Assembly: GCA_028279305.1 (NCBI GenBank)
Contig: JANQOA010000005.1
Location: forward strand, 1-44,064
Reading direction: 5' to 3'
DNA length: 44,064 bases
From: Pseudomonadales bacterium
Lineage (GTDB): Bacteria; Pseudomonadota; Gammaproteobacteria; Pseudomonadales; Azotimanducaceae
Part shown: positions 1-8,410 of the stretch, one piece after another
Layout: each line of letters starts with the position of its first letter
Position numbering within the stretch: position 1 is the first letter of the stretch
The notes under the pieces: generated by a model
The model's input: the letters and a program-made list of their open reading frames with translations, nothing else
Told to the model about the DNA's origin: nothing
Databases searched by the model: none
Program-made: the position numbers and the translations under genes

Positions 1-1386
1 ATAAAGGTCAACCGCTTCCTGCAGAGCGAATCCCACGCCAACGTTTTTGCCGCCGGCGATGCCGCGCACCTGAATGGTCAACAGCGGCCCAAGTCCGGCG
101 TCTACGCGGTGCGCGCCGGCCCCTATCTGGCAGACAACCTGCGCCGCGCCCTCACCGGGCGGGTGTTGCGTCCATACCGGGCGCAGCGCGAGCATCTGGC
201 GTTAATTGGTACCGGCGACGGTGAAGCCATTGCCAGCCGCGGTGGCTGGGCCTGGAGCGGCCGTGGGCTGTGGCATCTCAAAGATTTTATTGATAGGCGA
301 TTTATGAATAAATTCAATAAGTTGCCGGAGATGTCTCAAGAAGATTATAAAATTGATGCGGCGCTGCGGGACGAGCTGCCTGAGGATGTGATGCGCTGCG
401 GCGGCTGCGGTGCCAAGCTGGCGGCGGAACCTCTGCGGCGCGTGCTGGAACGGTTGCCGCCGCAGAAGTCAGCCAGCGTCACCCTGGGTATTGGCGACGA
501 TGCGGCACAACTGCAGAACAGCAGCCCCAGCACCCTGCTCACCGTGGACGGCTTTCGCGCCATGGTCGATGACCCATATGTGTTCGGCCGGATTGCAGCT
601 CATCACAGTTTGAACGACATATTTGCCATGGGTGCGCAACCCACCGCGGCGCTGGCGCTGGTCACCGTGCCGCTGATGAGCGAAGCCATGATGGAGGAAG
701 ATCTTTACCAACTGCTCAGCGGCGTGACCGCCGTGTTAAATGCTCACGACGTGCCGCTGGTGGGAGGACATTCCGCTGAAGGTGCTGAGCTGAGCCTGGG
801 CCTGACCGTCACCGGTGCAGCACCAGAGGTGCTGCTGCACAAGGGGGGTGCGCAAACAGGGGACCGGCTTATTCTGACCAAACCTCTGGGCACCGGCGTA
901 TTGCTGGCAGCGGCGATGCGGGGCCTGGCGGACATTACCGCGGTGGAAGAGGTGATTGCGGGGATGGATCAGAGCAACCAACCTGCTGTGGACGTGTTCG
1001 CGCGGCACGGGGTGACCGCGCTGACCGACGTCACCGGTTTCGGGCTGGCCGGGCATCTGGGAGAAATGCTGCGCGCATCCGGCCGCGGCGCGGCGCTGGA
1101 ATTGGCGCATCTGCCCCTCTACCGGGACGCTGAGGAGTTACTGCCCGACGCGCCCAGTTCCCTGCAGCAGGCTAATGAGTTGGCGCTGGGAGACTTTACC
1201 CTGCGTGCCGGGGTGCGCCCGGATTCCGCGCGGCTGCGGCTGCTGGCTGACCCGCAGACGTCCGGCGGCTTGCTGGCTGCGGTACCGGCCGCCCAGGCGG
1301 CAGCCTGTGTGCAGGCGCTGCGCGGGCGGGGCTTGCCCGCGGCGGACATCGGCGAGGTCACGGCTTCAGCCTGGCAGATTAAATGA
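1..1386 (+). CDS. selD: FAD-dependent oxidoreductase / selenide, water dikinase (SelD) fusion, 5' truncated by window
   Basis: The frame is open from base 1, so the start lies outside the window. The first ~100 codons are the end of a pyridine-nucleotide-disulfide-type FAD oxidoreductase: the FAD-contacting motif VFAAGDAA lies at 43-66, followed by the C-terminal region of the fused family. From about base 391 comes a full SelD domain, which makes selenophosphate from selenide and ATP. Its catalytic segment CGGCGAK (397-417) has Cys (406-408) and Lys (415-417) in the places of E. coli Cys17 and Lys20, so this is the Cys form, not selenocysteine. Further SelD motifs are GIGDDAA, the HHSLNDIFAMG block and GGHSAEGAE. 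The oxidoreductase-SelD fusion is known in Proteobacteria; the oxidoreductase may supply reduced selenium (inference). The stop overlaps the next start by four bases (ATGA), suggesting translational coupling. Confidence 0.93.
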   Translation: MKVNRFLQSESHANVFAAGDAAHLNGQQRPKSGVYAVRAGPYLADNLRRALTGRVLRPYRAQREHLALIGTGDGEAIASRGGWAWSGRGLWHLKDFIDRRFMNKFNKLPEMSQEDYKIDAALRDELPEDVMRCGGCGAKLAAEPLRRVLERLPPQKSASVTLGIGDDAAQLQNSSPSTLLTVDGFRAMVDDPYVFGRIAAHHSLNDIFAMGAQPTAALALVTVPLMSEAMMEEDLYQLLSGVTAVLNAHDVPLVGGHSAEGAELSLGLTVTGAAPEVLLHKGGAQTGDRLILTKPLGTGVLLAAAMRGLADITAVEEVIAGMDQSNQPAVDVFARHGVTALTDVTGFGLAGHLGEMLRASGRGAALELAHLPLYRDAEELLPDAPSSLQQANELALGDFTLRAGVRPDSARLRLLADPQTSGGLLAAVPAAQAAACVQALRGRGLPAADIGEVTASAWQIK

Positions 1387-2003
1387 CCCTACCCACCCTG
1401 TATCTGGTCACGGACCCGATGTGCAGCTGGTGTTGGGGGATGGCGGCGGATTTTGAGCAGGCGCGCAGGCAATTGCAGGGACAGGTTGCGTTTGACCTGA
1501 TGCTGGGCGGCATTAACACCCACGGCACTCAGCCTATCGGCGACTACGGCCGCCGCTTTCTGCTGCGGTTGTGGCGGGAAGTGGAGGCCACTACCGGCCA
1601 GCCGTTCGGCTACCGGTTCCCCGCGGAATACGTGCACAACTCGGTGCTGCCCTGCCTGGCGGTGGAGGCCATGCGCGGTCTCACCGGCCAGGTGCCGTTT
1701 GCATACCTCCACAATTTGCAGGAACGCTTTTTTGTGCACGGTGAAAACATCAACAGCGAGGCGGTGGTATGCGCCCAGGCGTCGCTGGCGGGGGTCAGCA
1801 GCGCGGATCTGCAGGCGGCCATGGCGGAGCCCGGGCTGCGCGAAAGACTGCGCTTCCAGTTTGAACATGCGGGCAAATTCGGCACCCAGGCGATGCCCAG
1901 CCTGCTGATTCAGGCGCAACCGGACGCCCCGCTGGCGCTGTTTGCCGGCGGCTACGTGGATGCGCAGATGCTGGTCAGCCTGGTGCAGGGCCACCTGGGC
2001 TGA
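1383..2003 (+). CDS. DsbA-family thioredoxin-fold protein
   Basis: This 206-residue protein has the redox motif CSWC (C14-C17) in the context MCSWCWG right after the first beta strand. That is typical of the cytoplasmic DsbA/2-hydroxychromene-isomerase-like group annotated as putative protein-disulfide isomerases. The TQAMPSLLI segment near residue 170 holds the expected cis-Pro loop. No signal peptide is visible, so it probably acts in the cytoplasm. Its ATG overlaps the selD stop (ATGA), so the two are very likely one operon; a redox role next to selenium metabolism is plausible but inferred. It ends four bases before the convergent MetX-like gene, with no room for a separate terminator. 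Confidence 0.85.
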   Translation: MTLPTLYLVTDPMCSWCWGMAADFEQARRQLQGQVAFDLMLGGINTHGTQPIGDYGRRFLLRLWREVEATTGQPFGYRFPAEYVHNSVLPCLAVEAMRGLTGQVPFAYLHNLQERFFVHGENINSEAVVCAQASLAGVSSADLQAAMAEPGLRERLRFQFEHAGKFGTQAMPSLLIQAQPDAPLALFAGGYVDAQMLVSLVQGHLG

Positions 2004-2007
2004 AGCG

Positions 2008-3108
2008 CTAGAAAAATTCCGCTACCGCCGGGCGGAAACGGTCCATATCAACCAGAAAAGAGTCATGGCCCTGGATGGAAGCCATGCGTTTGAAGGTGAC
2101 GCTGGAGGTATGTTCCTGCAGCGCCAGCGCCAGTTCTTCCTGCTGATGGACGGGGAACAGAAAGTCGCTCTCGACGCCGATCACCATGGCGGCTTCAAGC
2201 TTTAACTGACTGAAACTGGCGCTCAGACTGCCGCCCTGGTCAGCAGCGTCAAACAGATCCATGGCACGGGACAGGTAGAGGTAACAATTGGCGTCAAAGC
2301 TGCCGATAAAACGGTTGGCGTGGCTTTCCAGGTACGATTCGACCTCAAAATCGATGCCAAAACCGTTGTCTTCTTCGATCCGGTCGGTAGCCCGTTCGCG
2401 GCCGAAGCGCTCGGCCCATTCAGCAGCCGAGCGGTAGGTGATCATGCCCAGCTTGCGCGCCAGACGCATGCCGGAAATGGGTCCGTGGCCGTTCAGATCG
2501 TATTCCCCGTTCTGCCAGGCTTCGTCCTTGCGGATGATTTCCCGTTGCAGGGAGCGCAGCGCAATGCTGAACGGCAGGCTGCGCGCGGCGGAAGAGATCG
2601 ATACCAGGCGCCGGCAGCGTTCCGGGTGCAGCAGGGCAAAAGCCAGTGCCGTCATGCCGCCCATGGAAGAACCCAGCACGGTATGCACCTGATTGATGCC
2701 GTAGTGGTCCAGCACGTGGCCGGCGGCGCAGGCGATGTCTTCCACCGTCAGTACCGGGAAGTTCAAACGGTAAAATTCTCCGCTATCCGGATCCACGCTG
2801 GCGGGGCCGGTGCTGCCGAAACAACTGCCCAGGGAATTCACGCAGATGACAAAGTAGCGGTTGGTGTCGATGGGTTTGGCCGGGCCCAGCATGTCTTCCC
2901 ACCAACCGGCCGACGGGTCTGCCGGGGACGAAGCCGCATGGGCTGAAGGCGACAGTCCGGTAAAGATCAGCACTGCATTATCTTTGGCGGAGCTCAGTTC
3001 ACCCCAGCATTCATAAGCCTGGGTGGGCCGGCTGATGGCGCCGCGTTTCATGTGAAACGTGCCGTCCACTGTGATGGTTTTTACCGCGCTCAAGGGACCT
3101 TTGCTCAA
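2008..3108 (-). CDS. metX: MetX-family O-acyltransferase, probably L-serine O-succinyltransferase type
   Basis: Alpha/beta-hydrolase-fold acyltransferase of 366 residues. The nucleophile elbow GSSMGG is at 146-151 (Ser148), the likely acid is Asp315 (ESDFLFP) and the His is His348 (QGHDSF). MetX enzymes acylate homoserine for methionine synthesis. Here the stretches CVNSLGSCFGSTGPAS (89-104), GMRLARKLGMITYRSAAEW and ESYLESHANRF, as I remember them, resemble the Xanthomonas branch shown to succinylate L-serine for cysteine synthesis more than classical homoserine acetyltransferases; this is from memory, not alignment. The start is uncertain: TTG at 3108 gives the full frame, the nearby upstream ATG is out of frame, and no good ribosome site is visible. 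Convergent with the DsbA-like gene. Confidence 0.88.
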   Translation of the reverse strand: MSKGPLSAVKTITVDGTFHMKRGAISRPTQAYECWGELSSAKDNAVLIFTGLSPSAHAASSPADPSAGWWEDMLGPAKPIDTNRYFVICVNSLGSCFGSTGPASVDPDSGEFYRLNFPVLTVEDIACAAGHVLDHYGINQVHTVLGSSMGGMTALAFALLHPERCRRLVSISSAARSLPFSIALRSLQREIIRKDEAWQNGEYDLNGHGPISGMRLARKLGMITYRSAAEWAERFGRERATDRIEEDNGFGIDFEVESYLESHANRFIGSFDANCYLYLSRAMDLFDAADQGGSLSASFSQLKLEAAMVIGVESDFLFPVHQQEELALALQEHTSSVTFKRMASIQGHDSFLVDMDRFRPAVAEFF

Positions 3109-3295
3109 TACATAAAAGAACAGCGAACCTTACGGCTTTCAAGCCGCGATCTCCATAACCTTTCTGCGCCTTGTCTCGCTGCTTTGCACCGCCGATCTGA
3201 CTGTTGGCCGGCGCAATTGGTTGCGTCATAAAACTAAAAACGATAGCTTAGCGGCCGTTGTATTCTTTCAGCTAACTTCAAGGCGGAGACCAGAT

Positions 3296-4114
3296 ATGAG
3301 CAACTCAACCGAAACCACCAATCCCGACGGCACCGTAAACACCTCGTTAGATGGTCATGTCATGACCATACACGTTGACCGCGAAGACAAAATGAACGGT
3401 TTTACGCCGGAAATGTTTGAGCAGTTGGCGGATGCCATGACCGCCCTGGAAAACACCGACGAGGCCTGGGCCGGATTGTTGACCTTTGCCGGCAAACACA
3501 CCACGGCGGGCCTGGATCTGCCCAGATTTGCCGGCTCCATGCGGGACGGCTCCCGTGACAACAGCAACAACGACCGCAGCGACGATCGGGTGGATGCGTT
3601 TGCGCTGCGCCGCCGTTGCAGCAAACCGGTGGTCATGGCTGTGCAGGGCGTCTGTTACACCATTGGCATTGAAATGATGCTGGGCGTGGACATCGTTGTG
3701 GCGGCGGAAGGCACCCGCTTCTGTCAGATGGAGCCGCGCCGGGGGCTGGCGGTTTTTGGCGGTGCCCACGTACGCTACGTGCAACGCGCGGGCTGGGGCA
3801 ATGCCATGTACCATCTCTTGCGCGCGGATGAGTTTGATGCCGCGCGGGCGCTGCAATTGGGGTTTGTGCAGGAGGTTGTGCCCGCCGGGCAACAGGTCAA
3901 CAGGGGACTGGAATTGGCGCGTGAAATATGCGCCAATGCGCCGCTGGCGGTACGTGAAATTAAGCGTGCTGCCGGAGTGTTTTTGCAGCGCGGCGAGCAG
4001 GCGGGATTTGATGAGATCCCGCAGATGCGGGCCCGCACGGCAAATTCAGGGGATTTTGCGGAAGGCATTGCCTCGTTCCAGGAGAAGCGGGAAGCAAAAT
4101 TCACCGGCAGATAG
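3296..4114 (+). CDS. Enoyl-CoA hydratase/isomerase family protein (crotonase fold)
   Basis: This 272-residue protein belongs to the crotonase superfamily, which acts on acyl-CoA esters. The oxyanion-hole segment HTTAGLDL (68-75) and the GVCYTIGIEMMLGVDIVVAAE block are visible. Glu126 and Glu146 (QMEPRRGL) sit where the two catalytic glutamates of enoyl-CoA hydratases lie, so a hydratase activity is possible; the substrate is unknown. The frame is open 25 codons further up, but ATG at 3296 has a good AGGCGGAG ribosome site about eight bases before it and is preferred. It stands alone and is divergent from the MetX-like gene. A polar Asn/Asp/Arg-rich insertion (about 83-98) follows the oxyanion loop. 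Confidence 0.85.
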   Translation: MSNSTETTNPDGTVNTSLDGHVMTIHVDREDKMNGFTPEMFEQLADAMTALENTDEAWAGLLTFAGKHTTAGLDLPRFAGSMRDGSRDNSNNDRSDDRVDAFALRRRCSKPVVMAVQGVCYTIGIEMMLGVDIVVAAEGTRFCQMEPRRGLAVFGGAHVRYVQRAGWGNAMYHLLRADEFDAARALQLGFVQEVVPAGQQVNRGLELAREICANAPLAVREIKRAAGVFLQRGEQAGFDEIPQMRARTANSGDFAEGIASFQEKREAKFTGR

Positions 4115-4183
4115 CAACAAATTTATGTATTGCTAAACAAAATATTGTCCGTAAACTTGTCATTTTGCGTGTTGGAAACGCGC

Positions 4184-4204
4184 AGGCCGCCGGTGGGGCG
4201 GCCT
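4184..4204. terminator. GC-rich hairpin after the crotonase gene
   Basis: AGGCCGCC and GGCGGCCT form a perfect 8-bp stem with a 5-base loop, 70 bases after the crotonase stop and 34 bases before the SGNH hydrolase start. No T-run follows on either strand, so it is not a textbook intrinsic terminator. It may slow RNA polymerase or protect the mRNA end. Confidence 0.4.
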
Positions 4205-4237
4205 CAGCAAGGGTCTGGGAGTTAGGAAGCAGAGACG

Positions 4238-5158
4238 TTGAGCAGGGCAGTAAGCGGGGGCAAGTCGCAACGGTCCCCCAATAAAGATGACAAGGGTGTG
4301 GTGACGGTTGGTGTTTTTCCGGAGCCGCAACCCCATGCAGAGCCGCGGCAGTCGCTGGTGCGACGCTTGCGGCGCCATGAAGTGGTGCGCTGGACCGGGT
4401 TTGCCGGTGGTTTTGTGGCCACCCTGATGTTGGGTGTGTCCATCGGTTACTATCAGTTGCCGCCGTTTGAATTTCTGCGTGAGGCAAAACTGGCCACCGT
4501 GGGCGAAGTGACGCTGCGCAATTTTTCCCAGGCACAGGAGATAAAACCTCCGGCAGAACCGGAGGAAACCGGCCCGCCGCCGGTGGATCCACATTCGGTG
4601 CTGGCTAATTCCGGCCACATACTGTTTGTCGGTGATTCCATCACCAGTTCCGGGCAGTGGCACGAACTGATGCCGGGGTTGTCCATTGCCAACCGGGCGG
4701 TTGGCGGACATACCGTGGAGGATACGCTGGCGCGGACCCAATATCTGCGCCAGCCCCAGTCCAAGCTGGCATTCATCATGCTGGGCGTGAACGACCTGCG
4801 CAGCCGGGAGCCCGTGGCCATGGTGGCGGCGCGTTACGCCAACCTGGTGGCCATGATGATTGAATGGGACATGCAGGTGGTCATCCAGAGCACGTTATCC
4901 TGCGGCGAAGCATTTAAATTCTGCCCGGTGCTGAACCCCCGTATCGAGGAGCTGAATCAGGTGTTACAGGGAATCGCCCGGGTAAATCCGCAGATCGAAT
5001 ATCTGGATGTGAATACCCTGCTGGCGCCGGAAGGTCTGTTGTTGCCGCAATTTACTGATGACGGTATCCACATAAATGCCACCGCCTACCGCACCTGGGC
5101 GGACGGTTTGACGGGCTATCTCAAGGAGCGTCAGCTACTTGCTGTTGTAGCGGATTGA
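4238..5158 (+). CDS. Membrane-anchored SGNH/GDSL-type hydrolase
   Basis: Protein of 306 residues with a basic, polar N-terminus, one transmembrane segment (about 52-72) and an SGNH hydrolase domain (about 125-300) predicted to face the periplasm. All four consensus blocks are present: block I GDSI with Ser134, block II RAVGG, block III LGVND with the Asn, and block V DGIH with Asp275 and His278. Such enzymes are esterases, lipases or acetyl-hydrolases acting on lipids or on cell-wall or glycan acetyl groups; the substrate cannot be told. The start is a TTG at 4238 after GTTAGGAAG; no ATG is usable without losing the anchor. Its last 38 bases overlap the convergent DamX-like gene. Confidence 0.85.
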   Translation: MSRAVSGGKSQRSPNKDDKGVVTVGVFPEPQPHAEPRQSLVRRLRRHEVVRWTGFAGGFVATLMLGVSIGYYQLPPFEFLREAKLATVGEVTLRNFSQAQEIKPPAEPEETGPPPVDPHSVLANSGHILFVGDSITSSGQWHELMPGLSIANRAVGGHTVEDTLARTQYLRQPQSKLAFIMLGVNDLRSREPVAMVAARYANLVAMMIEWDMQVVIQSTLSCGEAFKFCPVLNPRIEELNQVLQGIARVNPQIEYLDVNTLLAPEGLLLPQFTDDGIHINATAYRTWADGLTGYLKERQLLAVVAD

Positions 5159-6467
5159 TGTAGGGCTGGCCCACCTTCAGCTCTTTCGGCAGGTTGGCCA
5201 CCGCCGCCTGCGCCTCCCGCAGGGAATCAAATGCACCGTAACTGACGTGATAACGGGTATTGCCGTCCGCGTCGCGTTGGGTTGTGCTGGTGACTTCGGG
5301 ATATGCAGCCGCCGTGGCCAGAAAACGGTCTCTGTTTTCTTCACTGGCAAAAACAATCAACTGGATGGTGTACAGGGCGGTGGAGGCCTCGGCTGCAGCG
5401 GACGGCTCAACGGCGGCGGGTTCAACCGTGCCGGACAATTCAGGCGCAGCCCCGCTGTCAGCCGACTTGTCCGACAAAACGGGGTCAGCCATCTTGTCAG
5501 ACAAAGCGGAGTCAGCCAATACCGGGTCAGTCTGGCCCGGGTCAGCGATAGCCGGGTCGGCTGGGGCCGGTGCGACCGTAGTACCGGCTGTTGCAGCCGG
5601 AGTCTCTAGTTGCCGCGGGGCCTCGGATACATCGGCCGCGGCGCCGGTTTCGTTTACGTTGCTGTCTTTGGTTGCCGCGGCAGGTGCCGGCGGCAATGGC
5701 AGCGCCAGCTCCTGGGTGGTGCGGAAATCTCCCGGCGCAGGGCTCAGCAATGCGATTACAACAAAACTTAGCAGAACCGCGCCAATAACCATGCCCGTAA
5801 CAACGCGGTATTCCATAAGCCAGGCCGTTGCGCGGTGCAGCGGTGTTTCGGGGGACGGTTCAGCAACCACCCCAATATCAATATCCGCGGCCGGCTCCGG
5901 AGCCGGGGAGAGCGGCGGCTGTGATTCGCCGCCGCCTTTCAGGTGATGCAGCAGCAGACCCCGGCGTTTGGCTTCGTGCAGCGCCAGCGGATTCTGCCGC
6001 CAGTGACCGCGCAACACCAGTTTGATGGAAGTCTCCGCAGCCATCTCAAACAGCAGTTGCAGATTACCGCGGTCCAGATTCTGGGCATCGGTGATACACA
6101 GCAGAAACCGGTTACCGCGCTGGGCCATTAAACCCAGCTTAGCCAGCACGGCGCGCCGTATGGTGTCGGGGTTTGGATTGGGTAAGGGCGGTAGGTTGAG
6201 ATGTTCTGCCAACTCGGTGATCAGGGTCTCCTGATTGAGCTGGTTTCCGTTAAGGATAAACCCCTTGCTGCCGTCGTCGAGCAGCGCGTGAATAGAGGCG
6301 GCCATCTCTTCGATATCCGGTACAGCTTCTTCGTGTACCAGCACCACCAGTTTATCGTCCCATTCCCGGACCGTACCGAACTGATACAACAGATTCTTCA
6401 GCTCATGGTCGCCGGCAATGTCCTCAAGCAGCGGCACACCGGACTGATCGCTCATAAATCCTTGCAT
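5121..6467 (-). CDS. DamX-like SPOR-domain protein with degenerate AAA-type N-terminal domain
   Basis: Protein of 448 residues in four parts. A cytoplasmic domain (about 20-175) resembles the AAA-like part of gammaproteobacterial DamX/ExeA-type proteins: a Walker-B-like strand FLLCITDAQNL (121-131) is present, but there is no Walker A GxxxxGK, so ATP binding is doubtful. A transmembrane helix follows at about 222-243. A Pro/Ala/Thr-rich linker comes next, with degenerate LSDK/ADP repeats (about 300-350). A C-terminal SPOR domain (about 364-440) is of the kind that binds denuded septal peptidoglycan. A role at the division septum is inferred from the domain order. ATG 6467 is used; ATG 6455 is an alternative. 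Confidence 0.8.
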   Translation of the reverse strand: MQGFMSDQSGVPLLEDIAGDHELKNLLYQFGTVREWDDKLVVLVHEEAVPDIEEMAASIHALLDDGSKGFILNGNQLNQETLITELAEHLNLPPLPNPNPDTIRRAVLAKLGLMAQRGNRFLLCITDAQNLDRGNLQLLFEMAAETSIKLVLRGHWRQNPLALHEAKRRGLLLHHLKGGGESQPPLSPAPEPAADIDIGVVAEPSPETPLHRATAWLMEYRVVTGMVIGAVLLSFVVIALLSPAPGDFRTTQELALPLPPAPAAATKDSNVNETGAAADVSEAPRQLETPAATAGTTVAPAPADPAIADPGQTDPVLADSALSDKMADPVLSDKSADSGAAPELSGTVEPAAVEPSAAAEASTALYTIQLIVFASEENRDRFLATAAAYPEVTSTTQRDADGNTRYHVSYGAFDSLREAQAAVANLPKELKVGQPYINPLQQQVADAP

Positions 6468-6770
6468 GGCGAATAGTAGTGGTGGCGCATGTTAACAGGT
6501 TTGGCGGGGATGTTAAGTGGCTGGTCGATTTTCTCGCGGCGTTGGAGATTGTTTTTTAGCCGCATTTTTAAGGAATTGGGAAGTAAACTAACTGTTCGTC
6601 ATAGGTACGCGGTTCGGCTGCACGTTGTTTTGCTGTTATCCGGCTTATACGGATCGTTGGCACGTCTGCAAGGCGGCTGTGTTGAAATACGGGCGCGGCA
6701 GGCTTAGCCGGGCCGCCAGCCGTGGGTTAAACTGTTCATCAAACTGTTGGTCCAGAGCAGGGAGAGCAAT
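6468..6770. other. Intergenic stretch without recognisable gene
   Basis: About 300 bases between the divergent DamX-like and PAS genes. Short frames here show no family resemblance. I find no convincing sigma-70 promoter, hairpin with T-run or riboswitch. It presumably holds the two divergent promoters. Confidence 0.5.
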
Positions 6771-7157
6771 ATGTACAAACACCAGTCTGCGCTCATTCGC
6801 GCGGACCTGGATGGCACCATCGCGGACTGGGATGCCGGCGCTGAAGAGTTTTTCGGCTACAGCCGCGAGGAGGTGCTGGGCCGGTCACTGGATCTGATTG
6901 TCCCCGAGGAATACCGGGAACGGCACTGGGCGGGCTTCAACCGCGCTGTGCAAACCGGGGTCTGCCGCCTGGACCGGGCAACCACCAACGTGCCGATTCA
7001 GTGTAAGAACGGCAACATCCATCCGTTTCCGGCCCGCTTTGTATTTCTGCAGAACGCCAAAGGGGGCGTCGCGGGGGTGATGGGTGTATACGCGGCGCGC
7101 ACCGGCAATGAAGTGGCTTTTGGACCCATAGAAGAAACGCAGGAACCCAACGCTTAG
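6771..7157 (+). CDS. Single PAS-domain protein
   Basis: A protein of 128 residues that is essentially one PAS domain. The fold is recognisable from ADLDGTIADWDAGAEEFFGYS, then EEVLGRSLDLIVPEEYRERH, then the strands with NVPIQCKNGNIHPFPARF. No output domain, signal peptide or membrane segment is present, so it would act through a partner. ATG 6771 has GGGAGAG in good position; an upstream start at 6747 is less likely. It is convergent with a diguanylate cyclase gene 26 bases away, a possible but unproven partner. Confidence 0.8.
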   Translation: MYKHQSALIRADLDGTIADWDAGAEEFFGYSREEVLGRSLDLIVPEEYRERHWAGFNRAVQTGVCRLDRATTNVPIQCKNGNIHPFPARFVFLQNAKGGVAGVMGVYAARTGNEVAFGPIEETQEPNA

Positions 7158-7183
7158 CGGTGGGCTGCCGCACCCGGTTTGCT

Positions 7184-8353
7184 TCAGCGGTCGGTGCTTG
7201 CGCCCACCGCGGTTATGGCCGGGGCACCTTCAGCGACAACTACCCGGTCCTTGCCTGCCCGTTTTGCGGTGTACAGCGCTTTGTCTGCCTTCTGCAGCAG
7301 AGCGCCCAGGGATGTGGGCGGGTCGCTGGTGTCAGCGATACCCATGCTCACAGTCATGGTGAGTGTTTGATTGTCCACTTCGATCCGCAACGCGCGGATG
7401 GCATCCAGCAGACGGTTGGCTAAGCGCGCCGCTTCATCAGCATCCGCGTCCGGCAGCAGAATGGCAAACTCTTCGCCGCCGATGCGTCCCGCCGGCTCAC
7501 CTTCGCGCAACGTGTCAGCCAGCAAACGGCCGAACGCCGCAATCACGGCGTCACCGCTAGCGTGGCCGGTTCTGTCATTGATCTTTTTGAAGTCGTCAAT
7601 GTCGATCATTATCAAGGCACAAATCCGCCCCGAGCGGGTGGCGTTGGCGACCAGCGGCGCGCTGGTTTCAAAAAAGCCGCGGCGGTTTTGCACGCTGCTC
7701 AGTTCGTCAAACCTTGCCATGCGTTCCAGTTCACCCGTCAGGTGGACGTTGCGCCGCAGGGTCACGTTCATCAGTTTGGTACCACGGGTGGCGCCCAGTA
7801 CAAAAAGAATACCCGCAAGCCCCAGCACAATATGAAACAGGTCACCCCTGGCAAACATGTAAACGGTAGACGGCCCCAGAATCAGCGAAATGGCCAGGGC
7901 GGCGCTGGGCCCGTGCGCGGAATAGAGGGTCGCGCTGCCGCCGGCCATGCCCATGACAAAACAGTAGATCAGCACCTGGTGGGCACCCTGGTCCGCGGGC
8001 ATCAGGATCAGCGCGCCCGCACCCCAGACCAGTGCCGGCAGGCCGATTGAAAACAGAAACAGACGTTCCCAGTACTTGAGCACATCCGGATCAAAAGACG
8101 TGCGCTGCCATGCCATGGCGATGCGGTGGCGGACCAGCGAACAGACGCATAGTGCCGCAATCCAGGTGAGCAGCAATCCCGGCGGCGAAACCGGCCACAG
8201 GGCTACGGCCAGGGTGACCCCGGCAATAGGACTGAGAATCTGATTGCGCAGCGCCGTGAGGAATACAATTTCCAGCTGCTGGCGCAATAGCTGATGAGCT
8301 GCCGGGTCGCACTCCGCAGGTTTACTGGATTTGCTGAACAGGACGGCGAGCAC
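7184..8353 (-). CDS. Membrane-bound diguanylate cyclase (GGDEF domain)
   Basis: 389 residues. The N-terminal half (about 30-190) holds roughly six hydrophobic segments forming a membrane sensor. The C-terminal half is a GGDEF domain with an intact active-site GGEEF (292-296) and the DIDDFKKIND strand, predicted to make cyclic di-GMP from two GTP. The place of the inhibitory I-site, five residues before GGEEF, reads R-E-G-E instead of RxxD, so product inhibition may be weak. The start is uncertain: GTG 8353 lies directly against an AAAGGAG, leaving little spacing. The gene follows the MerR-type regulator on the same strand. Confidence 0.88.
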   Translation of the reverse strand: MLAVLFSKSSKPAECDPAAHQLLRQQLEIVFLTALRNQILSPIAGVTLAVALWPVSPPGLLLTWIAALCVCSLVRHRIAMAWQRTSFDPDVLKYWERLFLFSIGLPALVWGAGALILMPADQGAHQVLIYCFVMGMAGGSATLYSAHGPSAALAISLILGPSTVYMFARGDLFHIVLGLAGILFVLGATRGTKLMNVTLRRNVHLTGELERMARFDELSSVQNRRGFFETSAPLVANATRSGRICALIMIDIDDFKKINDRTGHASGDAVIAAFGRLLADTLREGEPAGRIGGEEFAILLPDADADEAARLANRLLDAIRALRIEVDNQTLTMTVSMGIADTSDPPTSLGALLQKADKALYTAKRAGKDRVVVAEGAPAITAVGASTDR

Positions 8354-8410
8354 TCCTTTGCCGCGGGGAACTGCTTCGAGTATACCAACCCGGGCTGATG
8401 AAATTGTGCG

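Noticed and set aside
391-417. Possible selenocysteine site in SelD
   Set aside because: The catalytic codon is TGC, not TGA, so no recoding is needed.
2320-2946. 208-codon frame on the plus strand opposite the MetX-like gene
   Set aside because: Antisense shadow of a clear enzyme; no domain pattern.
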